Notes: generated from the letters alone by a model not told the origin. 64,000 bases of DNA from Rhypophila decipiens (GCA_033297075.1 MU858047.1:780361-844360), one strand, 5' to 3'. Numbered from the stretch's first letter, positions 22,401 through 34,015 are shown. Translations and numbers: made by a program.

Positions 22401-24217
22401 ATCCAAGTCAGATCATCAGAAATCTTGACCCTCAAGTGGTCCTGTACTGGCCAAGATAGAACTCAGTCAAGTAATGGTGAAGATGGGTTCAAGCGGAGTG
22501 ACAAGTCTGATGTCGGATTTCGTGAAAATGGGAAAATTACCAACTTCGGTCCTCGAGGACGGAAAGAAGTGCACTTGCAGGGCGTTGTTTGTCATCACTG
22601 AGAGTTGAGATATGACGGTGCTCCAGACCTGGCAACAGCCGTTCTGCAAACTCGAGTTCCCGGGATAATAATGGTCTCGGAACGAGAGAAAGACGGGATC
22701 TCCAGGCAGATTGTGGGGCAACAAGTGAGTGTCCATCAAACTTTTGTATAAGAAAGTCGCTTGAAGCGGCAACTGGGGATCGACCCGGGTCTCGAATCTC
22801 CAAGTCTGGGCCATAGCAGCGGATGGCACGTGGCGGCTCTGCCAGGCGTCGTGGGGAACGGGACGTCAATCAATTTATCCTTGCTGACCGCCATTTCCAA
22901 AGCAACCACAGAATGATATCTGGCTGTATCATATGCCCTCCTTCTCATACTCTCGATGATGGTGAGTTGATTGATCGGCCGAACCAGACTCTCACGTAGT
23001 GCGCGCGATTTTCTTGTTCGTGGTTCTGCGCTCGGAGTGGCATCGGCCAATGCAAGACGGCAGCGTTTTCTGGATTTGCAAGTCGATGAGTCCTGGACAG
23101 GACCTCTCGGAGGCCTTCAACGCTTCGGCAGTTGTGTTGGTGTTGAAACGCCGCATTGGGGTGGGAATGTGGCTTGACACCCAGACCAGCACCCAGGCAG
23201 GCGGGCCAATCGCCAGTATCAATCGCGACAGAGAGCAGGCTTCTGCTTGGCACTGCCATCACCTGCCTAGGACCCTGAAGAAGTGAACGTGGGATGCAAG
23301 GAATGACACGATAACACCATTGGAGGGATGTCCAATTGGGCTCTGTTAGTGGCTTACCTACCGCATGTGTCCGTAAGCTTCCCCAACTTCGGGGCGTCCC
23401 AGCAGGTGTTGTGTGCAGAATGCGCAGCAACTTGAAGAACACAGCAAGGTGCCAGGGCTCCTGTGAGTGGTCGAACAGGCCATCATCGCCTCGTTTTTGT
23501 GGGGCTGTCCTGGGGTTGTTGCGCTAAAACGGAGGCCGCTCAATCTGCTGCACAACATCATCCAAATGCCCCGCGATTTCCCATCAAGAATGCAGTAGCC
23601 ATTTGCTTCTCGTCTCTCGTGCGATGCAAAATCCTGGAGAGCCATGTTTCCTAGGTTGTTTTTGGCCATGTCGTGCTCCTGTGTTGCTCAGCACCAGGCA
23701 GATATGCAATGTCAACCAAGACATGACCTTGTAAAGTTGGCGATTCTGGACGATAACCCCGCTTTGATAGGTGAGTTCGTAGGCAATGAAAGGATTGGAG
23801 CTAGGCAGAGAAAGCCTTGTGCGACAAACCCATCGACCAACATCCGCTGCGCGAAGGATTCCCTGGCCAGTTTTCCACGGGGTGGCGAGATCAAGACCAT
23901 GTCATTGCTACCCCCCTGTCCCCTCCCATGCGGCTGTACCGCAGACAGAGCGAAGACGCAGTAACAAGTCGGAGGCCGGGTGCATGCAGCCTCACAACGC
24001 TGTCGTTCTTGCCGAAGATCATATTAAGTCGCCGGCTTCTGCCTTTCTTGACCCCTCCATTACTCCCACTCTTCCTTCATTGCTGTCTCGAGAGATAAAG
24101 TTACCCTCTTCCTAAAGCACCTTCACCAATATCTCGTCCTCCTTCATCGACAAACCCTATGAGCTGTCTGCCACGAGTTCAGTAAAGCATTCCAACTTCC
24201 GGTCCATCTGATTGGCA
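19426..24217. other. 4.8-kb gene-poor stretch
   Basis: I see no frame over about 155 codons with an ATG, no recognisable family, and no convincing exon chain on either strand. The base composition is not strongly AT-biased, so this is not an obvious RIP-mutated transposon. The last 200 bases (about 24000-24200) are pyrimidine-rich and probably form the promoter and 5' UTR of the next plus-strand gene. Non-coding transcripts or regulatory sequence are possible but not visible. Confidence 0.5.
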
Positions 24218-26139
24218 ATGGGCGTCATGTCGGATTTCGTCGTCAAGGACGATAACCCTCCTCCCCGCTATCCTCCCTATCCAACCGAACCTCGCATTGA
24301 TGACGACGACGGCGCTACGCTGTATAAAGATGATGATTCGTACATCAGTGATACCGAATCCATCTTGTCATCAACAGCCTCCAGCATCTTTCATGGCCCT
24401 CCTGCGACAAAACGGAGACAGGCTATTCCAGCACTGTGAGTACTCTCGCTTGCCCCTGATGTACATTATTGACATCGTGTAGTCTTGCCAAGACGGATCC
24501 AAGGAAACCCGTGTTCGAATGCTGGAAGGTGTCCCTGGTCCCCGAAAAAAGGGATGTCCTCGGCGGCACTAGGGTCCTGGGCGTGGATATCAAAGAGTGG
24601 GATAGGTATAAAAGTAAGGTGGACAGAAGTGGTGTGGTGAGGAGCCAACCAGAACTGGCTGAGATGTACCAAGCTGCCATCGCCAGCCATGAAGCTAAAC
24701 GGAAACGATCTTGGCCTGCGCGAGTTGTCCGAGGCAAGCCTGTGTCCTACGAGGAGGACCTCGAGAGACGATGCCACAGCTTGCCGGCCGAAATCCAGGA
24801 CAAGATCAATGACCTGCTTTTGCAGCGAGGCAACGCTTCCTCCACTTGCTACCGGCAGCGAACATGGACCGTCGTGTATATGGAGGAGAGATATGTCCAC
24901 AGATTTACCAGGACGCAAGGGGCCAAAGTCACCCGACACAAAATACGTTTCTGGAAGAACCCAAAGTCTCAGCAGTCGACGGAATACCACATCGTCATTC
25001 GCGGCGCCGAGACTGGTGTGGCCGAAGGACAGGTCGGATACACAACGCCGATGCTGGCAACCGATCCTTGGCACGAGTTTGACTTGAGAGAAATTGAATT
25101 TCGTTTGAGAGAGCGAGAGCAGACTCGACGCCATGCACGAGACGGCATGAGGCGAGCTCGGTCCATTTCCAGACCCCGGAATCGCTACAGACGGTTCGAG
25201 TCACCACTGCCGAGAGAGCGACGACAACCATTCCGTAGTCCAAGCTGCGACAGCTACACCTCCGAGGACAGTTATTCATGGCGGCGAGGCGGTCGGGATG
25301 ACTATGCTCCTCGGGAGCCCGAGTTCCGATCCCGTCCTAGGGTCTTCAACCCAATCCCCGTGTCCAATCGTCCCGCGCCCATGCATTTCCCACCAGCCCC
25401 GACGCCGCCGCAATCCTTCACTCCCCCGCCGGGTGTTTCACGGTTCCGGGCAGCACCAAGGTCTCCTCCTCCGCCCCCTCCACCAGACTGGTACATGGCC
25501 CCAGCCACTGAAGACAATCCTTTTTTGAGTTCACGCCCTCCAAATCCATTCCACAGCCCAGGCGTTTGCCCTCCGTACTCGACAAGCAATGCCTTCCAGG
25601 CGCCGCTTCCACCACCAACCGAGCTCCCTGTTAGCAGCTTGGGAAATGACTGGCCAGGAGTTGCTTGCTATCCGCCTTCTTCGCTTCTTCCATTCCCAGG
25701 GCCTCCTAAACTCAAGTCCCTCTGCGCGGCATGCAAATCGACACCGGCCTGTGGTCACTTCCCGGGCCCATACTGCGCGCGGGTGACCCGACCTGGCATC
25801 TTCCCAAACACAGCAGAGGAACATCCCGAATGCGGCGCCTGCCGCGTTAACCTGCCGCGACGTCCTCAAGAGGTGTTTGGCGCTGGCGCTCCAACGGCGT
25901 ATACCTTCACCAATTGCGGCAATGCACCTCAACCGTGGAGTCGAAGGCCGCCGCCATCAATGTGGGAATACTTTGATGGCGATGAAGATAACGCGACGGT
26001 CCTTGATGAAGACGATGACGATGCCTCAGAGCATGGTAGTCATGTCAATGCAACGACAGGCGACATGAATGAGGATGACGAAGACACTCAGGTGGAGGAG
26101 TTGGTCGAGGCGCCGAACAATGAGGTTAAAGAGGCGTGA
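24218..26139 (+). CDS. hypothetical Pro-rich protein with Cys-rich C-terminal segment
   Basis: Two exons, 24218-24435 and 24483-26139, with a 47-nt intron, give 624 residues. The start is the ATG at 24218; a Met five codons in is the alternative. Residues 1-75 are acidic and Ser-rich. About 75-280 is an ordered, charged region (VFECWKVSLVPEKRD, PVSYEEDLERRCHSLPAE, RQRTWTVVYMEERYVHRF). About 280-350 is Arg/Ser-rich (RARSISRPRNRYRRFE). Then comes a long Pro-rich segment, a Cys cluster (LCAACKSTPACGHFPGPYC and ECGACRVNLP) that could bind metal, and a very acidic tail. There is no signal peptide and no membrane segment. I do not recognise the family. The Arg/Ser and Pro-rich parts suggest a nuclear or scaffold protein (inference). 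Confidence 0.8.
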
Positions 26140-26996
26140 TAGTACCATGCGTTGAAAGACACGTACACGTACGCCACTGACAAGAAATGGGCGACCATGT
26201 TAATGATGACTGTAACGATAATGACCAGGTTTTTTTCTCGCGGCGTTTGTATGCCAGGGATCTGTATTTCTTTCTTGTTGGATAGCTGTTGTGTGAGAAG
26301 TTCTAGGCCGGTTTCTCTTCTTTCCGTGTATTTTTTCTTGGATTCTCGACTGTATCTTCTTTCATTATACGTTCTGAATGACAGTCCTTTCCTCAATTGC
26401 TTCAGGATGGGTCGGGTAGGCCGGCTCCGTTGATCGTTTGCCGAAACTTCCAGCGCGGATGAGGCTTTCAATTCGAGAATCTCAGTATGTAAATGATGAC
26501 AATTAAAACAATCGGAAGTAGTACTCGTTGTTGCAAGCATGAATGTGTACAAATCCTGGTGATGAAGTGAGCCGGTGTTGAGTTGTTGAATTGAAAGAGG
26601 GTTGGTTCACTACTCCGTAGGTATCCGTAGACCTCAAATTAGGTTGAAATGAGGGATCCGTGTGCACTAACAGTCAACCATTTATATGCAACAGTCTTTT
26701 GTTAGTGCCTGCAACAGAGATGTGCTTTGAAGCCTAACGAAGGTTTAAGTGGGTCCACGGAATTGGCGAACCAAAGTGCAGGCCAATGCCCCACATATTC
26801 CCCCTTCTGGCGGATTGACCCGCCAAAAAATTATCGATCAACCAAAACTCCAAAAAAGAACCCAAGAATCCATCATCGCCGACAAGAAAGACATCCATTC
26901 TGCGCCGACTTCCACCACGTTTCTGCCTGCGATCACGGAAATCGATCAAACCCAGAAGCCCCATCACCCACCACAAATACATTATCATCAGCCACA
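26140..26996. other. intergenic, 3' UTR and NOP10 promoter
   Basis: About 0.86 kb between two plus-strand genes. A pyrimidine-rich tract at about 26230-26390 probably belongs to the 3' UTR of the upstream gene. The A-rich stretch at about 26810-26900 leads into NOP10. No gene is seen. Confidence 0.5.
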
Positions 26997-27291
26997 ATGC
27001 ATCTCATGTTCACCCCCGTCCTCGACGCCAACGGCAAGCCCACCGCCGAGCGCCAGTACACCCTCGACAAGATCGTCGACGGCAAGGTCACACTCTCAGC
27101 GCACCCTGCGCGCTTCTCGCCAGACGACAAGTACTCGCGCGAGCGAATCCTGCTCCGCAAGCGTTTTGCGCCTCTCTTTGAGCAAGTCCCGAGTGCTCCT
27201 GTTTCGAGTAAGTCGCATCTGGTACTGTGCTGGTTGGCGCATCAGACCTGTATGCTAACGTGTATTTGCCCCTGGATAGAGTCCCAGTAAT
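26997..27291 (+). CDS. NOP10: H/ACA snoRNP subunit NOP10
   Basis: Exons 26997-27207 and 27281-27291, with a 73-nt intron (GTAAGT donor, GCTAAC branch site, GATAG acceptor), give 73 residues. The second exon contributes only the last three residues and the stop. The signature core [17 protein letters not shown] is unmistakable, as are the MHLM start and the YTLDK strand. NOP10 is a small core protein of H/ACA ribonucleoproteins, which guide rRNA pseudouridylation in the nucleolus with Cbf5/dyskerin, Nhp2 and Gar1. The family is normally about 58-65 residues. The extra length lies in the loop after MHLM ([16 protein letters not shown]) and in the C-terminal tail. The gene is convergent with NOB1, another ribosome-biogenesis factor, about 420 bp away. 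Confidence 0.97.
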
Positions 27292-27710
27292 TTTAAGCGA
27301 CATGGCATGGAAAAGAAAACCACACACCATCACGAGCAATGAATCGGCATTGTCGCCTCTCGAGCAGCGCTTGCTTACCCTTGTGCGCGTTACCTGAATC
27401 GGTTCCCGTCGAGTGAACACGTCCGGCCGGCGAGCTGGCCGACGGTTTGCATACGATAGCGAGTGATGGAAAGTTGTGTGCAAAGCATGGTGATTGGTTT
27501 TGGATTGACAGATTCTTTCGGTCGGCGTTGCAAATGTCACGGTTAAGGCGTTCAAATTGGCTATTTTGGTGTCACATCATACACACACATGTATGGCTCT
27601 TGGCTTGGAAGGCGGCATGCACAAAAGCTCAATCAAAATTTGGTGCTTTTTGTCATTGCTCTATATTTCCATACATTTCGTCGTGCTCATGTCTATATGC
27701 TTTGGTTCGC
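27292..27710. other. intergenic, convergent 3' ends of NOP10 and NOB1
   Basis: About 420 bases that should hold both 3' UTRs. No other feature is seen. Confidence 0.5.
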
Positions 27711-29330
27711 CTACTTCCGCTTCTTGGCATTGACATTGCGACCAGCTCCAACCTTGATTCTCCCATTGCCCTGGCTCCTCGCGCCGCTGAGAATGCTAGG
27801 GAGGTAATCATCGTCCATAAGGTCGCGGTAACGCGTCCGCTTCTCCTCCTCCATCTTGCGACTATACTCCTTTTGGTCCTCCGCCAGGATGAGCTCCTGG
27901 CCCCAGCCTTTCTTACCGCCACCTTTTACGTTGGAGTTCTTGCCGCTCGCCGAACCATGGGTTGGTTTCGGGATGCTGAAGACGTTTCCACGGTTGTTGT
28001 ACTGGAAATTCTTCTTCAGGTGAAGCTTGAAGTTCCCTTGCGAGTCGGTGCTGCAAGATACTCGTGTGAGAGTGGCGTGGCCACACGAGGGGCAGAATTG
28101 CTTGGATGTGTCCTTGCAGACTTTCCAGCATCCGTGGCACCTGAGGACCCAGGTCTTGAGGAAAGTGACGCGGCCGAGTCTGGAGTCGAGGAGGCTAGGG
28201 AAGGATGTTAGTGACCATTTTAAGGCTCTTGTGAGGGCTGGATGGTGACGTACTTGAGATTTATCCTCAGAGCGACATTCCTCATGGCCATATCGGCTGT
28301 GATGAGCGCCGCTTGGAGCACCCGTTGAGTTTTCTGTAACGGGGCGGAGTGGCCGGCTTCCCGTGCTAGGTGCTTCTTGAGGTTGCTTGGTGCTGGTAGG
28401 GGGAAATTGTTAGCATGTCACTCAGCGAAAAACGGAGGTCCTCTGCTCACTAATCCATTCACCACCGCCATCGGAGTCTTCTCCGTCCTCTTCCTCCTCG
28501 ACATCATCCTCGGCTGGGAACGCCTCCTGGGCTTCTTGGTCGTCTTTGATATCGAGCTCGTTGAGTTTCTCACTAACACTGCCCTCTACCGTCTCGGTTT
28601 GGCTGGTATTGTCCACATTTTCTTTTCCTTTGCTTGAGATATCAGCCGAGCTGGAAGTCTCGCCGTCTTTTGAGATCTGGTCATTTCCCTCCTCTGCCTC
28701 CCTACCGGGCGGTTTCCCGTTTACACGCTGTTGGTTGGGTTCTTTTCTAAGTCGCCACTGTTTTCCCAAGATGATCAGCCAGCTTTCTAGAATGCATTGA
28801 TTGATGAACATACATCGCCACCATTTCTCTCGACCTCAAGGTCATACGTCAAGGCGAGAAGATGAATATCAGGTTTCGAGAGGACTTGCAGGTCACCGGT
28901 CCGTCGCGCAAAGGAGGTAATGAACTGAACAGATTCGGGTCTGGGAGTTCGAATCTTGAGGAAAGGTTGGAGGGTGGTCTGTAGTCTCGATCTCGTCGCC
29001 TCGTCACGAACTGTCGATATACGTCAGAACAGGTCTGTGCAGGGTCAATATGGGACATAACCAACTTTCAGAGATCACTGCTGGGATTGTATAAAGCTCC
29101 TCCGCCTGGGCAAGCAAGGTCGAAACGGTAGGGTCATTTTGGATGATTGCGTTGGCATCCAAGACCAGAGAATGAACAGGCTTAGCGGGCGTGTTTGGTA
29201 CTGGTGGCTCGGTGGAATTCGTGGTCGCAGAGGTGCCAGTATTGGTGTTGACAGCATCAGCGTTGGTGGGGGCGGGGTTCTGGTTCTCGGTAGGAGGCAC
29301 CGCTTTGGGCTCAACAATGGGGGTTTCCAT
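27711..29330 (-). CDS. NOB1: 20S pre-rRNA D-site endonuclease NOB1
   Basis: Five exons, 29066-29330, 28814-29010, 28451-28757, 28254-28392 and 27711-28194, give 463 residues in one frame. Introns are 55-59 nt; the first has a weak donor (GTTGGT). The start is the Met of METPIVEP; an upstream in-frame Met at 29477 would add 49 residues unlike the family. A PIN nuclease domain starts at about residue 53 with VHSLVLDANAII (Asp58 metal ligand), then LLAQAEELYTIPAVISE. A Glu/Ser-rich low-complexity linker lies at about 170-255. A zinc ribbon sits near 322-340 with CHGC and CPSC. The C-terminus carries KGGGKKGWGQELILAEDQKEY, the family hallmark. NOB1 cleaves 20S pre-rRNA at site D in the cytoplasm to make mature 18S rRNA. 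Confidence 0.97.
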
Positions 29331-30369
29331 GATCACGGCAGGGTCGAAAAAGATGCGGCCAGAGCGTCTGGACTGAGGCGACAATAATCCCAGTGATAAC
29401 ATAGGTCGAGATGTTTTCTGACCTTGTTGCGCAGCAGCTTGGACAAAGATGTGCGCACCAATGATGCCTTTGGGCATGCTTCCAAAATTCAGGCGGGGTA
29501 GACGGGCAGAACTTTCTCTTATCGAAAATTCTGAGACCCACTTAAAAGTCTTATCTTACCAGGCCACAATCTGAATCAGGGTACGTACCGGTACCGGCCT
29601 TGCCAGGTCAACGTGCAGCAGACCCCACCGGATCCATTGTTCAGGGGTTCAGGGGTATATCAACAACCTGAAAGCTGTATTCTGAATCGAAACAAAACAA
29701 ACCACTCAAAGAAAGTTACAACTTCGCGTAGTGACAAAACTCCTCTTACTGGGGAACACATATGCCTTTGAGCTATTTCCTTTATAACTAGTTTTACTTC
29801 ATGGTTTCTTTCTGGCCGTTTGAGCCACGGAGTCTATACTTTTAAGGGGCTTCAGGGCAACTGGTAAGATATTTGCCAGCTCTTCTAATTCTCACTGATG
29901 AATCATTGAAATTTCCAAGGCAGGTAGCCGTACTCGCTAATGTCTCTTTAATGCTCTAAGATTGCGTTAAGGAATCTCACGCTTTGCTCTCATGTATATT
30001 CTGAAAAGGTCCGTGTGGATGGCTCCCGAACCAGCATTAGTACAAAACGCGCTTGAAGACAAGGAAATAACTTTTGCATCATTGTCTTGATTAGAATATA
30101 GCAGCAAAGGTGTCATATCGTTGACCATACCTGAGGACCTCATGAAAGGATCGTTTGAGAACAAGATCACAGATATGCCATGGCAAGAATGATGATCGGC
30201 TATAAATACGCGAAGACCCGCCCACCTGTCCCAATCCATCGTATCAGCCCTATCACCACACCTCTTCAGAGACTCTCAATACCATCAAAATTCACAAGCC
30301 TCACCAGCACAACCATACGCGCACTCAACTGATCCTGGTTAACCAAGCATCAATACATTGACGAGCAAG
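29331..30369. other. intergenic, divergent promoters
   Basis: About 1 kb between NOB1 (minus) and a small plus-strand gene. It holds both promoters. A TATA-like TATAAATA is visible at about 30199-30206, some 170 bp before the plus-strand start codon. Nothing else is seen. Confidence 0.45.
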
Positions 30370-30918
30370 ATGCCAGCCAACAACCGCCGCCGCAATAATA
30401 ACGGGCAATTCCAGGGCCCAGATATCAGCAACGGGCAATCTTCATCCTCCTCATTCGGCGAGCAGACCTTGGTAGTAGCCGAAAGGACCGGATCTTCATC
30501 CTTATCGAGCACCCAATATCCGAATAACACTGACACAGTCACCCACCACTACAACAGCCAGCCCGGCTACCCCAACGCCAACAACAGAAATGCCACTTCT
30601 AATGCTACTCCCCAAAGCTTCAATGTGAACTTCCCTGCGGGCATAATAGTTAGATTCGAAGGCCCGGTACAGGCAAGGGTTTCCGATCTAGGAGCCCAGC
30701 AGCAACCACATCAAAACTCATCCCAGCCAGTCCAGCATACAAAAAGTTGGTTTACCGCTGGTTTATCGACTGGCAACCAAAGCCAGATGACCAACAACGG
30801 TGGTGGGCAAAGCTCGGGGTCTAGCACTTGCCAAGCCGGCGGAGCCGACTTGAGCGGGTGTGGACATGGAAATAAGGGCAATGTTTTGAGCCTTTTCGGT
30901 GGGAAGACTTTGTGGTGA
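30370..30918 (+). CDS. small Asn/Ser/Gln-rich hypothetical protein
   Basis: A frame of 182 residues from the ATG at 30370 to a TGA at 30918. It opens with a basic NNRRRNNN run, continues as Ser/Gln/Asn-rich low complexity, has one short hydrophobic stretch (FNVNFPAGIIVRFEGPVQARV, about 85-105), and ends in Gly/Ser-rich sequence with two Cys. There is no signal peptide. A TATA-like box and a C-rich, pyrimidine/adenine leader about 170 bp upstream support transcription. I do not recognise the family. It could be a lineage-specific or stress-induced small protein, which is a guess. It might be a chance frame, but its low stop density and codon use look coding. Confidence 0.6.
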   Translation: MPANNRRRNNNGQFQGPDISNGQSSSSSFGEQTLVVAERTGSSSLSSTQYPNNTDTVTHHYNSQPGYPNANNRNATSNATPQSFNVNFPAGIIVRFEGPVQARVSDLGAQQQPHQNSSQPVQHTKSWFTAGLSTGNQSQMTNNGGGQSSGSSTCQAGGADLSGCGHGNKGNVLSLFGGKTLW

Positions 30919-31358
30919 AACGAGAAACTTCAACACCATCAACCAGCACGAGGAAGCGGCTGCGAGCATCTTGTGTGACTAGTAGCGAAACCGTTCACTG
31001 CAAATATAACTTGAAGTAGTGGAGGATCTGGAATTTCCTACCGAGTTATTGTGGGAAACTTGCTTGGATCTCAAGCGAACGAAGAAGTCATAAGGGAAAA
31101 AGAAATCAGACATGAGCCTCGGGCAGGACCACTTTTGAGAAGTTGAGTAGTATTACCACATGACATGTAATAATTGACTTTGCAGGGTGGATTGGGCCCA
31201 TTCATTTCTTTGCCCATTTGGCAATACTACTGGTGATGGTAGATGAGAAGAACCAAATCATCCAGAATCGTACCAAGTGTTCCTTTCGTAAGAATGTAGA
31301 GACCAAAACAACTACACAGCACCTTCCTTCATAAGCTTTCGATTTATGACATACAAGC
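30919..31358. other. intergenic upstream of 5S rRNA
   Basis: About 440 bases with no supported frame. It holds the 3' UTR of the small gene and the 5' flank of the 5S rRNA gene. Confidence 0.45.
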
Positions 31359-31477
31359 ACATACGACCATAAGCGCTGGAAAACTCGGGATCCCGTCCGC
31401 TCTCCCCTAGATAAGGCAGCGACTGCTAGACTAGTACTCAGGTGGGTGACCACTGGGGAATCCCTAGTGTTGTATGT
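31359..31477 (+). rRNA. 5S ribosomal RNA gene
   Basis: The 119-nt segment starts ACATACGACC and ends GTTGTATGT. These ends pair along helix I for nine positions with one G-U. The conserved block GGTGGGTGACCAC and the loop GGAAAAC/GGGATCCCGTCCGCT are present. Helix II pairs AGCGCTG with CAGCGACT around the bulged A typical of eukaryotic 5S, and helix IV pairs ACTAG with CTAGT perfectly. A T-rich Pol III terminator (TTTGTTTTGTCTTTTT) follows at once. Single, scattered 5S genes outside the rDNA array are usual in filamentous ascomycetes. Pairing is kept throughout, so this copy is probably functional rather than a pseudogene. Confidence 0.93.
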
Positions 31478-31494
31478 TTGTTTTGTCTTTTTGC
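31478..31494 (+). terminator. T-rich Pol III terminator of the 5S gene
   Basis: Immediately after the 5S 3' end, runs of three, four and five T occur within 17 bases. RNA polymerase III stops in such runs. Confidence 0.75.
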
Positions 31495-31868
31495 CGTTTG
31501 TTTATTTACTTCTTTACGAGTTCAACAACCAGTAATCAGTGAAGAAGTGTCATTCGAGACGTGTTATTGTATTAATGACCAAGTTGATTAAGGAGAGTGG
31601 TATGTATGTATGCAATACGAGTGGATCCAAAATGAATGCCGAGGTGAAATAAGCCAAACCCAACCGACCCAGCCTTGAACATCCGACCGCCCTATCATGT
31701 CCCGTAACCCAGTATGAGTGTCCTTGTTGCTCCCAGATAATGCCCGTCCCCATGATCCATTCCTATAATTCCGTGAACATTATTTTCCCACACTAAACCC
31801 GGCTGGAACTCCATTCTCTTCATCACCCTGCATTGGCTGCCAGAATTTCTCCTCTCCATCATGACCGT
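31495..31868. other. intergenic
   Basis: About 370 bases between the 5S terminator and the stop of the BYS1-domain gene. It probably holds the latter's 3' UTR. No gene is seen. Confidence 0.45.
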
Positions 31869-32339
31869 CTAAGCACACAAAGTCAAAGTGACATCCTTGG
31901 CAGCAGTGCAGACCTTGACCTGGCTCCCAGCAGGGGGGATCCCAGTAGGCCAGGTAATCGCAGGGCAGGTAGTATCCACGCTGGCCTCGACAATCTTGGC
32001 GCCGGCGAACGCATCGCCAAACACATCCGACAGGTCATACCAGACCTTGTCTCCGTCGAGGCTGTAAGCAAAGACGGTCTGGGCCTTGCCGGTGTACAGG
32101 CCGTCCTTGGTCTTGGTGATCTTCAAGGCTTTTCCTCCCGTGACGGGGTCCTTGACGAATGGCTCCGAGTAGGTCCCTGTCTTGGCGGCGAGGGTGTAGA
32201 CGCCTGAGACGCTCTGGCCTACTGACCAGAGGTAGACTGGCACGGTGCACTTGTTGACTACCTTGGCGTTTCCTACCGCTGTGGCGGCGGGGGCGGCGGC
32301 GACTGTTACCGCGAGGAGGGTGAGGATGTTGGCGAGCAT
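31869..32339 (-). CDS. secreted BYS1-domain protein
   Basis: A single-exon frame of 156 residues from the ATG at 32339. Residues 1-21 form a signal peptide (MLANILTLLAVTVAAAPAATA). The mature part opens with VGNAKVVNKCTVPVYLWSVG, followed by YSEPFVKDPVTGGKALKI. These are hallmarks of the BYS1 family, first seen as a yeast-phase-specific protein of Blastomyces and also called thaumatin-like antigenic protein. Cys30, a Cys in DTTCPAITWP and two near the C-terminus (VCTAA, TLCA) could form two disulfides. Members are small secreted proteins of unknown function and are sometimes effector candidates. There is no GPI signal. The leader upstream is long and probably holds the promoter for the minus strand. 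Confidence 0.87.
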   Translation of the reverse strand: MLANILTLLAVTVAAAPAATAVGNAKVVNKCTVPVYLWSVGQSVSGVYTLAAKTGTYSEPFVKDPVTGGKALKITKTKDGLYTGKAQTVFAYSLDGDKVWYDLSDVFGDAFAGAKIVEASVDTTCPAITWPTGIPPAGSQVKVCTAAKDVTLTLCA

Positions 32340-34015
32340 TTTGATGAGTTTGGGGTTGGGGAGATTGGTCCTGAGTGATATAGATTAAGTGAGAATTGGT
32401 GGGTTGAGTAGTGAGTGTTTGGTTGCTTTGATAGTTGTTGTGTGATGATAGATAAGAAGAAAGATTCAAACAACTGCAAGAGGGTGTTACCAATGGTTTA
32501 TATAGATGCTTCTTGACCGGGCTGGATCATGAAAGACTGGCAGCTGTTGATCAACATGACCCGCAAATAGGAAGCAATAATGCAACATAGATCATCATGT
32601 TGAGGCGGAGGGTAGGGCATATGACGGCGAGTGTTCGGTCTCTCAAAATAGATACCAACACCAGAACCCGTTTTACGCTCCGCGACCGGTGTACGAAGAG
32701 CGGCTCCAATCCGGGGTAACATGTTCTCGGAAAATTAATCTATCCCGCTCTTAGAGGCTGGACCGATGAACAACTGATGGCCAAAGCGTACTTGGTAATA
32801 CTGAAGACCTGACGTAGGAAACCCGTTTTGATCGAGTAAGAACAACTCATTAGGCCGGATACGAGAACGTGGAGAGGTCGGGTCGGGCATGCGGGGAGTC
32901 GTGGTGGAGTATATCTCGAACTGCAATCCAGAATAAGACGGTGGTGCGGTAGAGACATGCGATTGTCAGTAAGACACTAGCGACCCAAAAGTTAGGTGAT
33001 AGGGCGAGCAACATCGATACGAAGTTCTGAAAAACAATGGAGGTCATGTGAGGTCAGATAATCTGATGATGCTGGCAAGCTGAGCGATTGATGGGCACCA
33101 AGTCCAAAAAGCTCGTATTCGATAGGCGGCCGGAAGCTGGGCTGACAGAAGTGGGTCCATTACCAGCCGTTGAGACCCGTCTCGTTGCGTGATGGTTGGT
33201 TGACCATATACTGATATACCGTTGCATCGAAGGAACTCGGCATCGGCAGATTCTTGTAAGGGAGCAACGCGGCATCCCGTATCCGAACCGGGGGTGTGGG
33301 AACCGGGTAAGCCATAATATGACCTCATTATAGGGGATTGAGGTTTCACATGTTGACAGAGGGGTTCGGGATAGAATCCTGCCGTATTAGGCCAATATCT
33401 TCATCTCATATTATCTGGGAGACATGGATAACGTTATCTTCTTCTCTTTCTGAAGTTCAGTCAGCGACAAGGCTTTCAGGCTATCAGCAAAATGAAGAAT
33501 TAGAAGAACTCATTGCTAGAACTAGACCTGATAAAGGTAGAAGTATGGATGGATCTTACCAACAGACAAACAAAGGAGCTGATCATTTTCCATAATCTAG
33601 GATGGTCTTTGTAGTAGGAAATGTGTAGGGAGCATGACCTTTCAAACTGGAACGCTCTCGTCCAGTATCATTCCAACATCGATTAGGCATGTTGTCGATT
33701 CAGTGAGCAGCTGAGCCTCTTCGCTCCTTCATAGAAATCTACCACTAGCAGAGCTCTGGTATATAGTCAAGCGTTGGCAAATGTCTATACTTGCGCTTGT
33801 TCAAAAATCAAGTTTCCTTTCCCCCGGAACCAAGTGGAAATCAATATGAACTGAACAAATCCTCCATCTCTAAGGGTCAAGGCCTGCCACAAACGATGAG
33901 TAAGTTTTTCGTTCGCTATGGACGATTGGACTTCCCAAAAGATTGGGTAGTGTGTGTTAGGTCCTTTGACAAATATCTGGGATCGGTTATTTCAGTAATG
34001 TTTTGAATGCCGTCG
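32340..34015. other. intergenic, no gene seen
   Basis: About 1.7 kb between the start of the BYS1 gene and the stop of the NLR. Bases about 32340-32490 look like the BYS1 leader and promoter. The remaining short frames have no support and I see no RNA gene or repeat. Confidence 0.5.
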
